Numbered from the stretch's first letter, positions 43,279 to 55,119 are shown. The stretch is 64,000 nt of DNA from Scalesia atractyloides (GCA_947069175.1 CAMTDV010000013.1:29949857-30013856); one strand, 5' to 3'. Translations and numbers: made by a program. The notes: generated from the sequence alone by a model not told the origin.

Positions 43279-45508
43279 TGTCACACCCGACCCGTAGCGG
43301 AATAGGTGATCGGGGCATGATTGGGTTAACTCGAGAGCTTGCTATTACTTGTTTTAAATATTCACTAATTCATATCAAGTGTCTCACAATACAAATAATT
43401 CACATAAACAATTATAAACACAAGACGATGTTTATAACAAGTATATTGCACTAATTCGTTTCTTATTAACTAAGGCCCATCCTATGTCCAATCTTCTCTT
43501 CGTACCTGTTCACCTGTATCATGTGTAAAAAATGGTTTTTGGGTCAACAAAGGTTGGCGAGTGAATCTAAGTTAAACATTTAAACAGTTTGTTAAATTGG
43601 TTATTTCAATAAAAATGTGCATGGACCATATATGAGCATATGTATATATAATTAAATCACAAACCACATAATATAAACAATGAACATATGAACATGATGA
43701 ATGATGAACTTGAGATCAAGGCTCAATCAAACAGAGCCGATCTAATGAGGCACCTGATGCTCAACTCGTATCCCACGAGGAACTGATGGGCCTTAAATGA
43801 ATGATCCACTGAAATGATAAAATGTAACCACACATAACCACAAACCACATAATATCAACAACGAACATATGAACATGATGAATGATGAACTTGAGATCAA
43901 GGCTTAATAAAACGGAGTCGATCTAATGAGGCACCTGATGCTCAACTCGTATCCCACGAGGAACTGATGGGCCTTACATGAATGATTGCACTGAAATGAT
44001 AAAATGTAACCACACGTAACCACAACAAACAAATATACACATTAGATCACATAATGGTGGTAGCACATGTATTTGTATAATAAAGTAAATTACGACACAT
44101 GATATGCCCCAAAACGTGAATAAAAGGGGAATTGTAAAGATTCACTCACAGTGTTTGCGTTTTTAATCCTTAGTGAAAAACCGCACGAGAATAAGGAGAA
44201 AATCCAATTGATAAGCTTGATTTAAGCTAGACAAATGCATGCAACAAAAAAAATAAACGTTATGCTAGGCATGGCTAAATGAACGAACGTGATATGTTAG
44301 ACTCGTTGAGCCTAACGAGCCTCTACAAGGCTACGCCAAGCCTAAAGGCGAGCCTAAACTAGGCTACCTTAATGAGCTTAATGCTCCTTAACTAAGAACC
44401 TAAACTAAACTAATTAAACTAAGAAAGCAATAAATAAACAAAAACAAAAAACAAAAAAAGAAGAAGATTACCTCGAAAAAAACTTTACAAAATGAGAAGA
44501 ACTTGAAGGGCAGCACCTCCTCGTCGAAAGCGGAAATAAAAACTACTACACACCGCACCCAAAGGGGTATTGTGCTTGTGGAGCCACTAAATTTGGTTAT
44601 TCCACTTGTTTATACTCAAACTAGGAGTTGCAAGCTATAAAGAACCAAGCAAGGGTATTTATAGGTGTGAAATGGAGCACAAAATGGTGATTGGGGTGAT
44701 GTGGGATGACTGTAAAACAAGATTTTCGCGTCATTCAAATCAGCAACAAACACCAAACTTGTTTTCGCGATTCCCACTTCGTTATAACTCCGTTTCACGC
44801 ACGGTTTTCGTCTACGTTCATTATTTTCAGAGTACTATCATATGGAAGAGAGTAATCCAAATCCATGGTGTCGAGAATTGGGTTTAAACCTTGGGTCTTG
44901 ATGCGGGTCGAGGGTTATGTTCTAAAACTTGTGTTTGTGATTCCCGTTACCTGGAGCTCAGTTTTATGCATCATCTGAACCTACTTGATCCTTAGTATAC
45001 CAAGTATATCTTGGAGCTTTGAATGGACCAAAAATATAGCTCAATGATGGAGAAAAGTTAGCAAGAAAGTCACCCGAAAGTCATCTTATGACAAAACTAA
45101 GAATACGACATGTAGAGCTTTTTACTTGCGATCATTCTCCAAAACATAATTTCCTATCTTAAGGCATGTATATAATGAAGTTTGAATGATAAGAAGGTTA
45201 GGATGTGATGTGTTAGGTATGTTCACGAGGTCTCCAAAGTTTTTGATTAACTTAAGGAAAACCTTAGTTTTCGATCTTGAGATATGGAGGGTTGCTTGAA
45301 AATACATGGAAATGAATTTACAAGGTTGTCTAAACATGTATAAGACTATAAATCACCAGCTATGATAACATGTATGATCAAAACATATAATCCAAGACAT
45401 TTTATTGCTTAAACATTAAACAAAATTACGTGGAATATGAAAACAGATCGAGTTACAAAAACAGGTTGGGTTTTAGGATTCATTCAAATTTTTTTTACGA
45501 ATGTTACA
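43279..45508 (-). repeat. 5' LTR of element F (right copy)
   Basis: It has the same features as the left copy: the 181-bp tandem duplication (about 43660-44010), the GAGCCT field (about 44308-44390), and the terminus TGTTACA at 45508. Confidence 0.93.
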
Positions 45509-45514
45509 ATAAGC

Positions 45515-47290
45515 AAATATGGGGATGTTTTGGGGTGTTGAGAGTTTTAACTTTTGTTTGTTATTGTAACTTGCAGGACTGGGTCGTAAAGGCAAGGAGC
45601 AACTTGGATCTTCGAGTAATCCAACTCAACAAAAAAGGGATTGATTCTGCAGAGGGACGTAGAAGAAAAGCAACAACAAGAAGAAGAAGCACTGGTATAG
45701 GGTCCGAAGCCAAAGTGGACATCCGAGCCTTTGCATGACCAACCACCTGAATGGAAGGAGGAGCTATTCAATGATCAGATAAACAAATTAACCCAACGGA
45801 AAGATGCATTTATATGTGAAAAGGAAGTTAGAGAGGTGGATTTCGGTCCGTTTGGGACACCGATAAGTTTTCGGGCATTAGGTTGGGAGGCTGCATTGAA
45901 GTGTTATGATCGAGAGGGAATGAATTTGTACATATAGAAATTCAAGAGTGGATGGCCACTCTAAGATGTCCTCGTATAAGGGTGTATCGAAAATGAAGCT
46001 GATTGGAAAAGTCAATCGTATTGATGTGGAAATGTCGTTTGATTCATTGCGAAGGGTGGCTAAATTTGACAGTAAACCTGTGAACAAATACATGTTTCCG
46101 AGGTTGGAAGATTTGTATTTTGAGCAAGAAAAGCACCTGAGGTAGAATACAATGTTAGATTATTTGTTCTTACCTGGTACTACACATGGGAAACTCTATC
46201 GCAAGAATCTGAGGATTGAGGGGAAACTGATGCTGGCAATATGTATACAAAATATCATTCCACGGCGGGGTGACAAAGTTGAAGTGCGACATCCTGAAGT
46301 GTCGGTGTTGTACACTCTGTTAACAGGGTTCCATTGTTCCCGTTCTGACTTTTAGTGATGAATAATATTTGGATCAGTCGGAACAATGATCAGCGAAAGA
46401 TTATACCGCACTGTAGATTTATTACAGCGCTATTAAAGATGTACGGAGCAGTCGGTGCTGATGATAAGGGGTCCTATAAAAAATTCAAACCATTTGATGT
46501 AAAATAGTTAGGGATCGGATGGAAGTATCTGAATCGGAGAGGTATCATAAACTTAAGAGCGAGTGCCAAAGGTGGAGAGTTTTAAAAGCAGATGCGCGGC
46601 CGTTGAGGCAAGGGGAAGTTGACGAGCCTGAAAGCAAAGAGGAGGTTCCGAGTGGATATGAGGATTATATGGATAACCAATATGTGGACCCCATGAATGT
46701 AGATCAAGGGGGTTCGAGTAGTGGGCGTGGGCATGGAGGTGGATTTTTTGACTATTCGAGTCATCCTTATGAGCCGAATTGGGCTCATCAAGGAACAATG
46801 CAAGAGGTAATAGAAAATCAACGTCCTCTTATATTCGACACTTGGAGCGGGTCCAAAAGGACATTTTTCGATCATCAAACATGGATGGGAGCGAGCATGG
46901 AACTTGCTTTAAAGCACAACTTTAATCAGCAGGAATCATTTGGAATCACACTCATGCATATGCTTTCGAACAAGAAATGAACAACCGATATCTTGATGAC
47001 CAGACCGGTGCATGCATGCCAATTGGCATGCAGGGCGGCCAGTTGTTGTGGACCCGCCACAGGTGGATTATTCAACATTGCCACCTTATGATGGTATGTC
47101 ATACCCCACGCCACCACTGCATCACTCACAGTGGGTGGATCCCCGACATGACAGTAGCATGACGCCATGCAGCAAGGAGGAAGTGAAGGTGGTAGCGGTA
47201 GTGGGAGTGGCACATTTGCTTTTGGATAATTCTTGGAGATGATGACATCTATCTTTGGGCCCTCCTCTTGCCGCGATATTACTAGTCATG
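45515..47290 (+). pseudogene. Element C env-like ORF (post-pol), broken
   Basis: After a splice-acceptor-like TTGCAG (45572-45577), a coding region runs in changing frames. Recognisable phrases are WKEELFNDQINKLTQRKDAFI (frame of 45731), SFDSLRRVAKFDSKPVNKY (45948-46145), LFLPGTTHGKLYRKNLRIEG (46152-46355), KLKSECQRWRVLKADARPLR (46519-46980) and a Gly/Pro/His-rich end (47012-47242). I recall similar proteins from Athila-type elements of Asteraceae, where this position holds the env-like gene. I see no clear signal peptide or transmembrane span, and the function is unknown. Stops and shifts at about 45935, 46143, 46353 and 46505 make it a pseudogene. Confidence 0.62.
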
Positions 47291-48528
47291 TGGTGTTTTT
47301 TCTTGTATATTTTGTAGATATTATTGTGTTTTTGTTTATGGTTAGGTGGAAGGGTGGTGTATTGTTTCTGATATTTATGGCATAGGTTGTGTAGTTTTGG
47401 TGGTGTTAATATGTCTTCATCTATATAAAAAATGGAGCAAAAAAGAAATTTGGGGTTTGAGAGTTTAAGCTGAAATTGATATTGAAGTGGTTTTGGCAAT
47501 CATTTCCTTCAAAGCCATACATTGGGGTTAATGTATCACAAGTGTGGGGATGGGGGAAATTTTTGAGGATTTTGAAAAAAATTTAAATAAGGCGAAACAA
47601 TTGTTCAAATTTGAAAATTTAACATTACTCCGCATGACATATCGGTAACCCTTTTGTCCTTTCATGGTGAGTTCTTGGGCCACATATATGATTATTAGAA
47701 ATTATTTCTTTGGTTTCAGTGGCAGTGTGTGATTTGTTAATAGAACTTGTGTATATATGCTTGTCGAGGCCTTGGTGTAACATGCTTGTGAAGATGATAA
47801 GGGCATCTAGGTAGCTTCGTCAGGATGTGTGAGAGTGTAGGATTGGGGGGTTGGACCTCATATGATATAAATATATGAGCTTGGTAGTGCGAGGGGCGGG
47901 GGTTTGGTTTTAGTAGCCAACATTGAGCCTAATGCCATTCGTTTGTAACCCAAGCCTTATTTGTACAAAATTATACCTATTGATACGACCCGGTTTAGGA
48001 GCTTTAGTATGTAGTGTTTGATGTTTATGTGTGTTTGTTTAAATAAAAAAAAAGAAAAAAAGGGGAAATAATTGTGATAGTAGTTAGTTGAAAGAGAAAT
48101 GAAAAAGAAAGTGAAGTTGTGTAAATAGTTAGTGGTTGTTTTTGTTTAGTTGTAATAATAAGACCGGGTCAAATCAATGAGCTACTTGCATATATATCCC
48201 ACCATTTCTCACCTTTACACATAGCGTCATTACAACCCGTAAGTCTTTTTTATTCATAAGCATGTTAAGTATTTTGTTGGTGGAGATTTGATTTTTATAC
48301 AAGCTTATTGTCACACAATCATGCACTTGCATTGAGTGTTCTAGCACAATCTTGCTAGTACCTTTTTATCACCAGGGGGAGAGTCATTGCTGAGGGGTGT
48401 GTCATTTGGTATGATGGTAGATTAGCAAAAGGACAACATATTTTGTTTGGTTTACACTTTGATCGCTTGTAAGCTTGGGAATGGTTTTGATGTGTTTCTT
48501 GGGTAAGCGAAGGTTAAATGTGGGGATG
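47291..48528 (+). other. 3' untranslated region and polypurine tract of element C
   Basis: About 1.2 kb without a gene. A first purine run, GTGGGGATGGGGG, lies at 47543-47555. The tract AAATGTGGGGATG (48516-48528) directly precedes the 3' LTR. Confidence 0.65.
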
Positions 48529-49748
48529 TGATGGGTAGTCCATAGGACAACCCTCAAGTGCTATAAAAAGATCAATATTTTGCACTTAATTTGGTTAATT
48601 ATTGGAATGTGATAACTATGGTGTGAATGGCTTTGCAGGTACCAAAGAGCACAAATAAGTGGTTTTAATGTGCTTTGATGGGAGCTCGTACTTGGTTAAG
48701 TGAAGATAGAGAAAGAGATAATTGTTAAGAGAACAAGAGGAGGGAAAACATGATCCACCGTAGGCTACGGTAGGTGCCGTAGCTTATGGTGATGACTGAG
48801 TCTTGTTTTTGCGCCGTAATCCAGAAGTAAGATGGCGTAAGGAAATGATTTCCACCGTAGGCTACGGCGGGCACCGTAGCTTACAGTGGTGACCTGCAAG
48901 AAAAAGTAACTGCCTATTAAAATCGTTTTTCAAGTGTCTTTTGGGATATCTGGTGATTGGAGATGTTCCTAAGCAGTTATAGGGCGAATTGGGGGTATTC
49001 CTCTTGGTTCAAGGCAATTTCTAAACATTTGGTTTGTGTTTTTAATTCTTATGAACATGGAATTTGATGGTATGATGATTCACTGGACCATGAGTGGCTA
49101 AACTCATTGTGATCATCCTAGGTTGAAGGTTTGTCTAAGACATTTGTGTTTTTATCCGTATTTCTAGAATAATAGACTTGCAACGTTTGTTGTTTATTAT
49201 GGTGTGTGAATGTTTGTTTGTAAGTTGTAATTGATGTTTTGATCTTAGTCTAAATCGTACGTTCTTGGTGTCGTTGACAATCAAGATATCACGGGAGGGA
49301 TTAGGGTGGGATATTAGTTAATTGGTCATCGGGTAACAACCTCGCATTTTTGGAATCCGAGTACTTAGTTCCCTTTCATCACGAACAAATAATCATACAT
49401 GACCGAGTACTTAGTTCCCTTTCATCACGAACAAATAATCATACATAAATCTGTCTATGTGATTTTTTTCTAGTTGGATTTAAACACGAATATCAATTGA
49501 AATTGGAAACCTAGGATGGTCAATTTCTCCTAATCTGTTTTAATTTAAACCAATCTTTAACTTGCAACTTATTTAGTTAATCTTAGTTTTAAAACCAAAC
49601 AATCAAAATCTTGAATTCACTTTTCTTTCATTTTAGATAATTTAGTCATTTTAGCTAAATCTTTAGATAACACATACACAACCTTTACCAACTTAACTAT
49701 ATTAGTAGTATTTGGATTAAATTTTTGTGATACTATGTCCTTACATCA
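48529..49748 (+). repeat. 3' LTR of element C
   Basis: It matches 17954-19134. It carries a 46-bp tandem duplication (49357-49402 and 49403-49448) absent from the 5' copy, which explains its greater length. Hairpin repeats lie at 48755-48890. Confidence 0.92.
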
Positions 49749-49753
49749 ACTAC

Positions 49754-51177
49754 ACATGTCGCTATGTCCCCTTATCGTTTAGCACCCTGGGAAATGCATG
49801 AGTTGTCTAGCCAACTTCAAGAGTTACTTGAAAAAGACTTTATACGCCTTAGTACATCTCCTTGGGACGCTCTCGTCCTCTTTGTTAAAAGAAGGACGGT
49901 TCTTCATATGTGCATCGATTATCGTGAACTTAACAAACTCACTGTCAAGAATCGTCATCCTCTTCCTCGCATTAATGACCACTTTGATCAACTCCAAGGC
50001 GTAGCGTACTTCTCTAAGATCGATCTTCGTTCTAGGTATCACCAACTTGAGTTCTCGAAGAAGATATCCCTAAAACTGTGTTTCGTACTAGATACGGTCA
50101 CTATGAGTTCTTGGTCATGCCTTTTGGTTTGACCAATGCACCAACAGTTTTTATGGATTTGATGAACCATGTGTGTAAACCTTATTTTGACCGTTCTTGT
50201 GATTGTATTCAAAGATGACATCCTAATCTATTCGAAAAATCAAGCCGAACACGAATGTCATTCGCGCCAGATCCTTGAACTTTTACGTGTTGGATGTCTT
50301 TATGCCAAATTCTCCAAGTGTGAATTCGTGTTAAAGGAAGTTCAATTCCTTGGAAACGTCGTCAACAAACTTGGTATTCACGTCGACCCTGCGAAAATCG
50401 AAGCAGTGAAGAATTGGATCGCACCTAAATCCCCGTCTGAAATTCGTTCATTTCTTGGTCTGCTGGTTACTATCATCGATTATTTCGAACTTTTCCAAAA
50501 TCATCGTCCCTCTCACCTCGTTAACTCAAAAAGATAAACCTTTTGTTTGGGGTTCTAAACAAGAGGAGTCTTTCCAAACTCTCAAGGATATGCTTTACAA
50601 TGCTCTTATTCTAGCACTTCCTGATGGAAACAACGATTTGTCGTGTATTGTGATGCATCTAACCAAGGTCTCGGTTGTGTTCTCATGCAACGAGACAAGG
50701 TTATCACATACGCTTCGAGACAACTCAAGATAAATGAGAAGAACTACACTACTCACGACCTTGAACTTGGTGCAGTTGTTTTTGCATTAAAGATATGGCG
50801 ACACTACCTTTATGGTACCAAGTGTGTGGTCTTCACCGACCATAAGAGCCTTCAACACATCCTTAATAAAAAACAACTCAACATGCGTCAACGTCGATGG
50901 GTTGAATTGCTCAACGACTAGGACTGCGAGATTCACTACCAATCTGGTAAAGCGAATGTTGTGGCAGATGCCTTATTCGTAAAAATCATTTAAAGAGCAC
51001 TCAATGTTATCAAACTATGAATAATCTTCGTGAACTATTCGTGAAGCATAATACTCATCCATCAACGAGAACGAATTACACAACAAGATGAAGTGTAGGT
51101 GCTAAAAATCAACTTGTGACTAAACCTGATGGTCTTCTTTACTATCTCAATCGTGTCTGGATTCCTAATCGTGATGA
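49754..51177 (+). pseudogene. pol: Element B reverse transcriptase, RNase H and start of integrase
   Basis: This continues the polyprotein cut by element C. RT blocks: SPYRLAPWEMHELSSQLQEL, HMCIDYRELNKLTVKNRHPL, FSKIDLRSRYHQ, and FKDDILIYSK (50208-50234), where the family has F-I-D-D, so the Asp pair is kept but the neighbour is Lys. RNase H is open at 50643-50921 (MYCDASNQGLGCVLMQR, TTHDLELGAVVFAL, FTDHKSLQHI), and the VADA block (about 50961) keeps its Asp. The integrase N-terminus, LLYYLNRVWIPNRDD (51130-51177), is cut by element D. Frameshifts lie near 50060, 50480 and 50640, with a stop at 50919. Confidence 0.87.
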
Positions 51178-51951
51178 TTTGACAACTGTTCACTTTCGGG
51201 TAATTTACGTACATTTAACAGTCATTTATATTATACAATTATGTGTTGAACATCTAACTGATGAATTACATGGCATACACCTAGAAAACTCACTAAGTAC
51301 ATTACATGATGCATTTTATTCATTTTAGTGGTTACAATTCAAAAACAGTTTAAAACAATGCATCGAAACACAGAAGAGTGCATTTGTCGTCCTAATCGAT
51401 GTTAATCAACGAAAATGGTCTAGGTTTGGATGCTTCCTATGTCGTCACACATATTAATGTCCTTGCAAAACATTAATCATCAACAATTTCATTGACGTTT
51501 TACATACCGGATTTTGATAAAATACATCATACATTTTATGGATTCATTATATACATATTAAACACATGAACTCGCTAACTTTTGTTGATTTTTCAACTTA
51601 ACATGTATTTCAGGATATTAGTGGACCAATGGGGGAATTTAAGTAAGGGAAGCAAGTGTCAAGTCTTCATGGCAACTTTTGATGGGTTTTCCCATTATAT
51701 ATTCCTCCTTGTGGTGATATAAGGTCAAAGCCTTATCATTTTAAAACTTGCATTTTGGATGTGTAACACTTTGACAACTTATTTTCATTTCATGGTTTGT
51801 AAACAATATACTCAACTTATCTTGCGTTTTGAAACAATATTGGCAATGGCATTTGGAGCTTGTTTTTATTCATTTAGTATCTTCACTTATGTTGTATGAA
51901 TGAGAATCAATCAGATCACACCGCAGCTTCCGCCTATGAACGGGTGTGACA
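51178..51951 (+). repeat. 5' LTR of element D
   Basis: Its first 180 bp align with 57740-57930 and the rest with 61390-61974. The initial TG is mutated. It ends GGGTGTGACA before the primer site. The middle section present in the 3' copy is absent. Confidence 0.85.
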
Positions 51952-51954
51952 GAT

Positions 51955-51967
51955 TGGTATCAGAGCC
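51955..51967 (+). other. Primer binding site of element D (initiator tRNA-Met)
   Basis: TGGTATCAGAGCC lies 3 bp after the LTR end and gives a 13-base match to the complement of initiator tRNA-Met. Confidence 0.88.
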
Positions 51968-52291
51968 TTGATTGTAGTGAACCAGGATTCTTTCTCGAGT
52001 CTAGTCTACAATCACTAGGATCCTCTCATGAAAATGTTTTATACATGAACAAAAGATTTCATTGCATAACTAATTCACAAGGTCCACTACATAAACTCAT
52101 TTTACAAAATAATGCAGGACATTATAAGACTTAGTCTACAAAGGATAGCACAAAACATTAAGTTGATCCACCCAAAACAAATAGGATAACTTAAAATGGA
52201 CATTATGTGATGCCTACGTTCCGTGTATATAAATATTAAATAACAATTAGTTACTAATATACATGTCGTACAAACTATTTTCCAGGTCATC

Positions 52292-52756
52292 ATGTCATTA
52301 GCTGAAAGCGGGATATACGACGATCACGATCCTATGGAGATCGTTTCTGACGACGAGGTCGGACCCATTGTACACTACATATCCTCCGACAGTGAATCTT
52401 AGCTGGAGGAGGACCCGGACTTCATAGCCGACGACGACGTCCCTTTGGTGGACGATGTCCTAGCCTTACCCACGCAGCTTCATGACCAGATCATTATAGG
52501 CCTCCCAGGGGCTGAGCACCTAGTTGAGATCATACCCCTTGATGCCATCCCACTTGCTATGTGGCCCCCTGTCATCGACCTGTCCAACGACAAGGACGAG
52601 GTTCCTGTATTTCATGTCGACCACCTTGACGAGGACCTTGGCGACGGAGAGGTTCTCGACATATCTATCTTAGAGATGTCCCCTCTAGTGGTTTCAGTGG
52701 CAGCTATTTCATCATCTGACGCGAGCGACTGTGCTTCTTCCTTTGCCATCCGCTGA
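52292..52756 (+). pseudogene. Element D accessory acidic ORF upstream of gag
   Basis: The frame starts at ATG 52292, directly after the splice-acceptor-like TTTTCCAG (52279-52286). It reads 36 residues to a TAG (52400-52402) and continues in the same frame to 52756. The product would be very acidic (DDHDPMEIVSDDE, DDDVPLVDDV, HLDEDLGDGEVLD) with no Cys/His motif, no membrane span and no known catalytic motif. I recall similar acidic ORFs next to Gypsy gags in Asteraceae, function unknown. Because it lies between primer site and gag it may be a separate product made from a spliced RNA (inference). Confidence 0.6.
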
Positions 52757-53051
52757 GCCGGGCTTCGAGCAAATGCTACTGATAGAAGCTTTGACACTGT
52801 TCCCATTGTACCCCGACCCGCACTCATGTCCCCACTCACACATCTGTACGCATCTCTACCTCATCTGCTGAGGACACCCCTCATTTCCCGAGACCCATAG
52901 GCGATTCGACCTGGATACGACCACTTACCCATGAGACATTTCCTTTTCACCTCACCCATCCTACTGGACCATCTCAGTGACCATATCACCTCACCACGAG
53001 GCAGGCGCTTCTCATGAGCGGTCTCTCCGCAATTAGTACTCTCCACCTCAT

Positions 53052-53372
53052 ATGATGCCGATGTCTGATTCTTACCATCCCTCTCACTTTATCCTGTACT
53101 CTACGGAGGGCTGGGTTCGCTCGTTGGAGCAGCAGATACAGATCCTCTACAAGAGGTTCTTTGATTTAGAGAGGCAAGCGGACACCATGCCTCCACAACC
53201 CCCAGTATCACCACCACCCCCTATGCCACCAGTCGACCATTCTACTCACATGCTAGCACTCGAGCAGCAGATAGGTATTCTACTCCATCGAGTCTACGAG
53301 CTCAAGGAGGAGGTCACCCACGTCCGTAGCCTAGTTACCCCTACTCCACCACCATCTCCTCTCGCACCCTAG
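53052..53372 (+). pseudogene. Element D coiled-coil/proline-rich ORF
   Basis: A 106-residue frame with two related heptad segments, RSLEQQIQILYKRFFDLERQ and LALEQQIGILLHRVYELKEE, separated by a proline-rich spacer. It lies in a different frame from the acidic ORF and is probably its C-terminal continuation after a frameshift, because 52757-53051 reads partly in each frame. Two internally repeated coiled coils suggest a dimerising accessory protein. No function is assigned. Confidence 0.55.
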
Positions 53373-53842
53373 ATTTTACTTGCAGGTACCTTTTGGACAC
53401 GGGAGTTAGATACCCGTTTTTTTGAAGACTATGCATCGAGTTTTGAAGATAAGTAGAAGACCGAAGATCGCTGATGTGAAGGAAGGTTTTGTCTTTTTAT
53501 ATGTATTAAAATTGTATGACCGGGTGATGTAGCCCGAGTACATTGTTGTTTCCTTTGCAAACGATTAAGTAACAAGTTGTCTTATTATATACAAAAACTT
53601 GATGCCTTCGTTATGATGCATTTATTTGATTACTATGCATGGTGTATTGCGTGGAGCTGACTTATTTATACGACGGATCGCTTATATATTTAAATTACTA
53701 TGTGGTTATTTACTTATTTGCTTATTTGATTACTTATATATGATATATATATATATGTATGAATATTTATAAATTATAATTAACTAAATAATATATATTA
53801 AATAAACGTCTAATCTTTACTATGGTATTATCTTGAAAGATC
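53373..53842 (+). other. Non-coding spacer between the accessory ORFs and gag of element D
   Basis: AT-rich, with TATATATA runs near 53740-53757 and no open frame. It might hold an internal promoter for gag, but nothing shows this directly. Confidence 0.45.
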
Positions 53843-55119
53843 ATGCCACCTAGGAAGAGAGCTACTCGCACCCGAAACTTGACCAGACCCCCATCGATGC
53901 TTAGAAATGAGGCGGAACTAAACTCCTTGTTGGAGCAAAGGATATCCCAAGCGCTGGCACAATATGAGGCAAACCGTAACGAAAGTAATAGCGGGGAACT
54001 GGCGGATCCGGAGGTCAAGGACAAAGCGGTTCCTCTGTTGGGAACAATGCCAATGGTAATATTTAGTTATTATTACAACTCAAATAGTAATCTATTCGTG
54101 CGTTTCATTATTTGCTCATTCAAATCTGTTTATAAACATTTCAGGATGCACTTACAAGCAGTTCTTAGCTACAAGCCACTGAACTATGATGGCACCGGCG
54201 GTGCCGTGGCATTCGTGCGTTGGACTGAGAAAACGAACTCCACTATCCAGATGAGCAGATGTTCTACTGGCCAGCAAGTTACTTTTGTTACTGGTCTGTT
54301 TGTTGACGAGGCACTTACTTGGTGGAATTTACAAGTGCAAACTCTTGGTGACGATGTTGCATATGGAATGTCTCGGGAAACTTTGAAAGAAAGGATGAGG
54401 GAAAAGTATTGTTCGAGGGCTGAGCTTCAGAAGTTGGAAACTGAATTCTGGAATCTATCCATGATAGGAGCTAATATTGTGGTTTATACTCAAAGGTTTC
54501 ATGATATCTCACGTGTGATTCCTTATCTTGTGACCCCTGAGTTTAAGCGCATTGAGCGTTACATCTGGGGATTAGTCCCTGAAATTCGTAGTATGGTTAC
54601 TGCATCAAGCCCTACTACCATTACTCAAACTGTGACATTAGCTGTTAGTCACACTGAAGATGCTGTAAGGATGAATAAGTTGTTTGTCAAATGGATAAAG
54701 AAGACAGAATCTCATGTTGAGTCTTCGAAAGATGGGAAAAGGAAGTACTCGAACTTCAAGAAGGGTACTCAAGTGAATAACAATAACAACAACAATCATC
54801 CCAACAATTTCAACAACAACAGTGGCAAACAAAAAGGAGAGAGGCTAACCGCCTTGGGATGCAAGAGCATTTGTAGCTACAACCAACACCAACCCCAAGA
54901 AGTATGAAGGTCCCTATCCAGGTGCACCAAATGTAAGTATCACCACTTGGGTGCTTGTCAGTTTATAAGTGTGATAAGTGTGGCAAGGTTGGCCATCGTA
55001 CCGAGGCGTGTTGGACAATTGTAGGAAAATGAGGAAATGGAAATGGAAACAGGAATGGAAATGGGCATGAAGCGGGATGTTATGGTTGCGTAAGCAAAAA
55101 TCATTGGAAGAAATATTGT
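53843..55119 (+). pseudogene. gag: Element D gag with three Cys/His clusters
   Basis: ATG 53843 opens with a basic start (PPRKRATRTRN) and LLEQRISQALAQYEANR. The capsid core has YDGTGGAVAFVRWTEK, ALTWWNLQVQTLG and EKYCSRAELQKLETEFWNL, followed by NNNNNNN low complexity. The 354-residue frame stays open to 54907 only because it reads through a candidate intron (54056-54144). Beyond a shift, a CTKC-type cluster (about 54926-54955) and two zinc knuckles, CDKC-H-C (54970-55011) and CYGC-H-C (55078-55119), follow. Three clusters agree with the gag of E. Confidence 0.82.
54056..54144 (+). other. Candidate GT-AG intron within gag of element D
   Basis: An 89-bp AT-rich stretch starts GTAATA and ends CATTTCAG. 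The sequence right after it encodes GCTYKQFL, the family's CxYKxF block (E has CSYKHF), in a frame offset from the read-through frame. The stretch itself encodes nothing like the family. Length modulo 3 is 2. Confidence 0.5.

Larger units (their letters stand above)
37250..45508 (-). mobile_element. Element F, gag-only Gypsy element (minus strand) related to E
   Basis: LTRs of 2243 bp (37250-39492) and 2230 bp (43279-45508) start TGTCACACC and end TGTTACA. They are flanked by ATAAGC (37244-37249 and 45509-45514). The internal region is only about 3.8 kb: primer site, leader, broken gag, a non-coding stretch and purine tracts. No protease, RT, RNase H or integrase was found. The gag and leader resemble those of E, and the LTRs are only partly alike. 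It is presumably non-autonomous. Confidence 0.9.
17954..49748 (+). mobile_element. Element C, Athila-like Ty3/Gypsy element (plus strand) with nested E and F
   Basis: LTRs of 1181 and 1220 bp start TGATGG and end TTACATCA. They are flanked by a perfect 5-bp duplication ACTAC (17949-17953 and 49749-49753). A tRNA-Asp-type primer site, Athila-like gag, a protease of D-L-G type, pol, and an env-like ORF after pol support the clade. Two younger elements, E and F, lie between pol and the env-like ORF. Without them the element is about 12.8 kb. All genes carry stops or shifts. Confidence 0.88.

Noticed and set aside
46553..47499. Minus-strand ORFs opposite the env-like region of C (His/Pro-rich)
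   Set aside because: They are shadows of the Gly/Pro-rich plus-strand coding remains and match no family.
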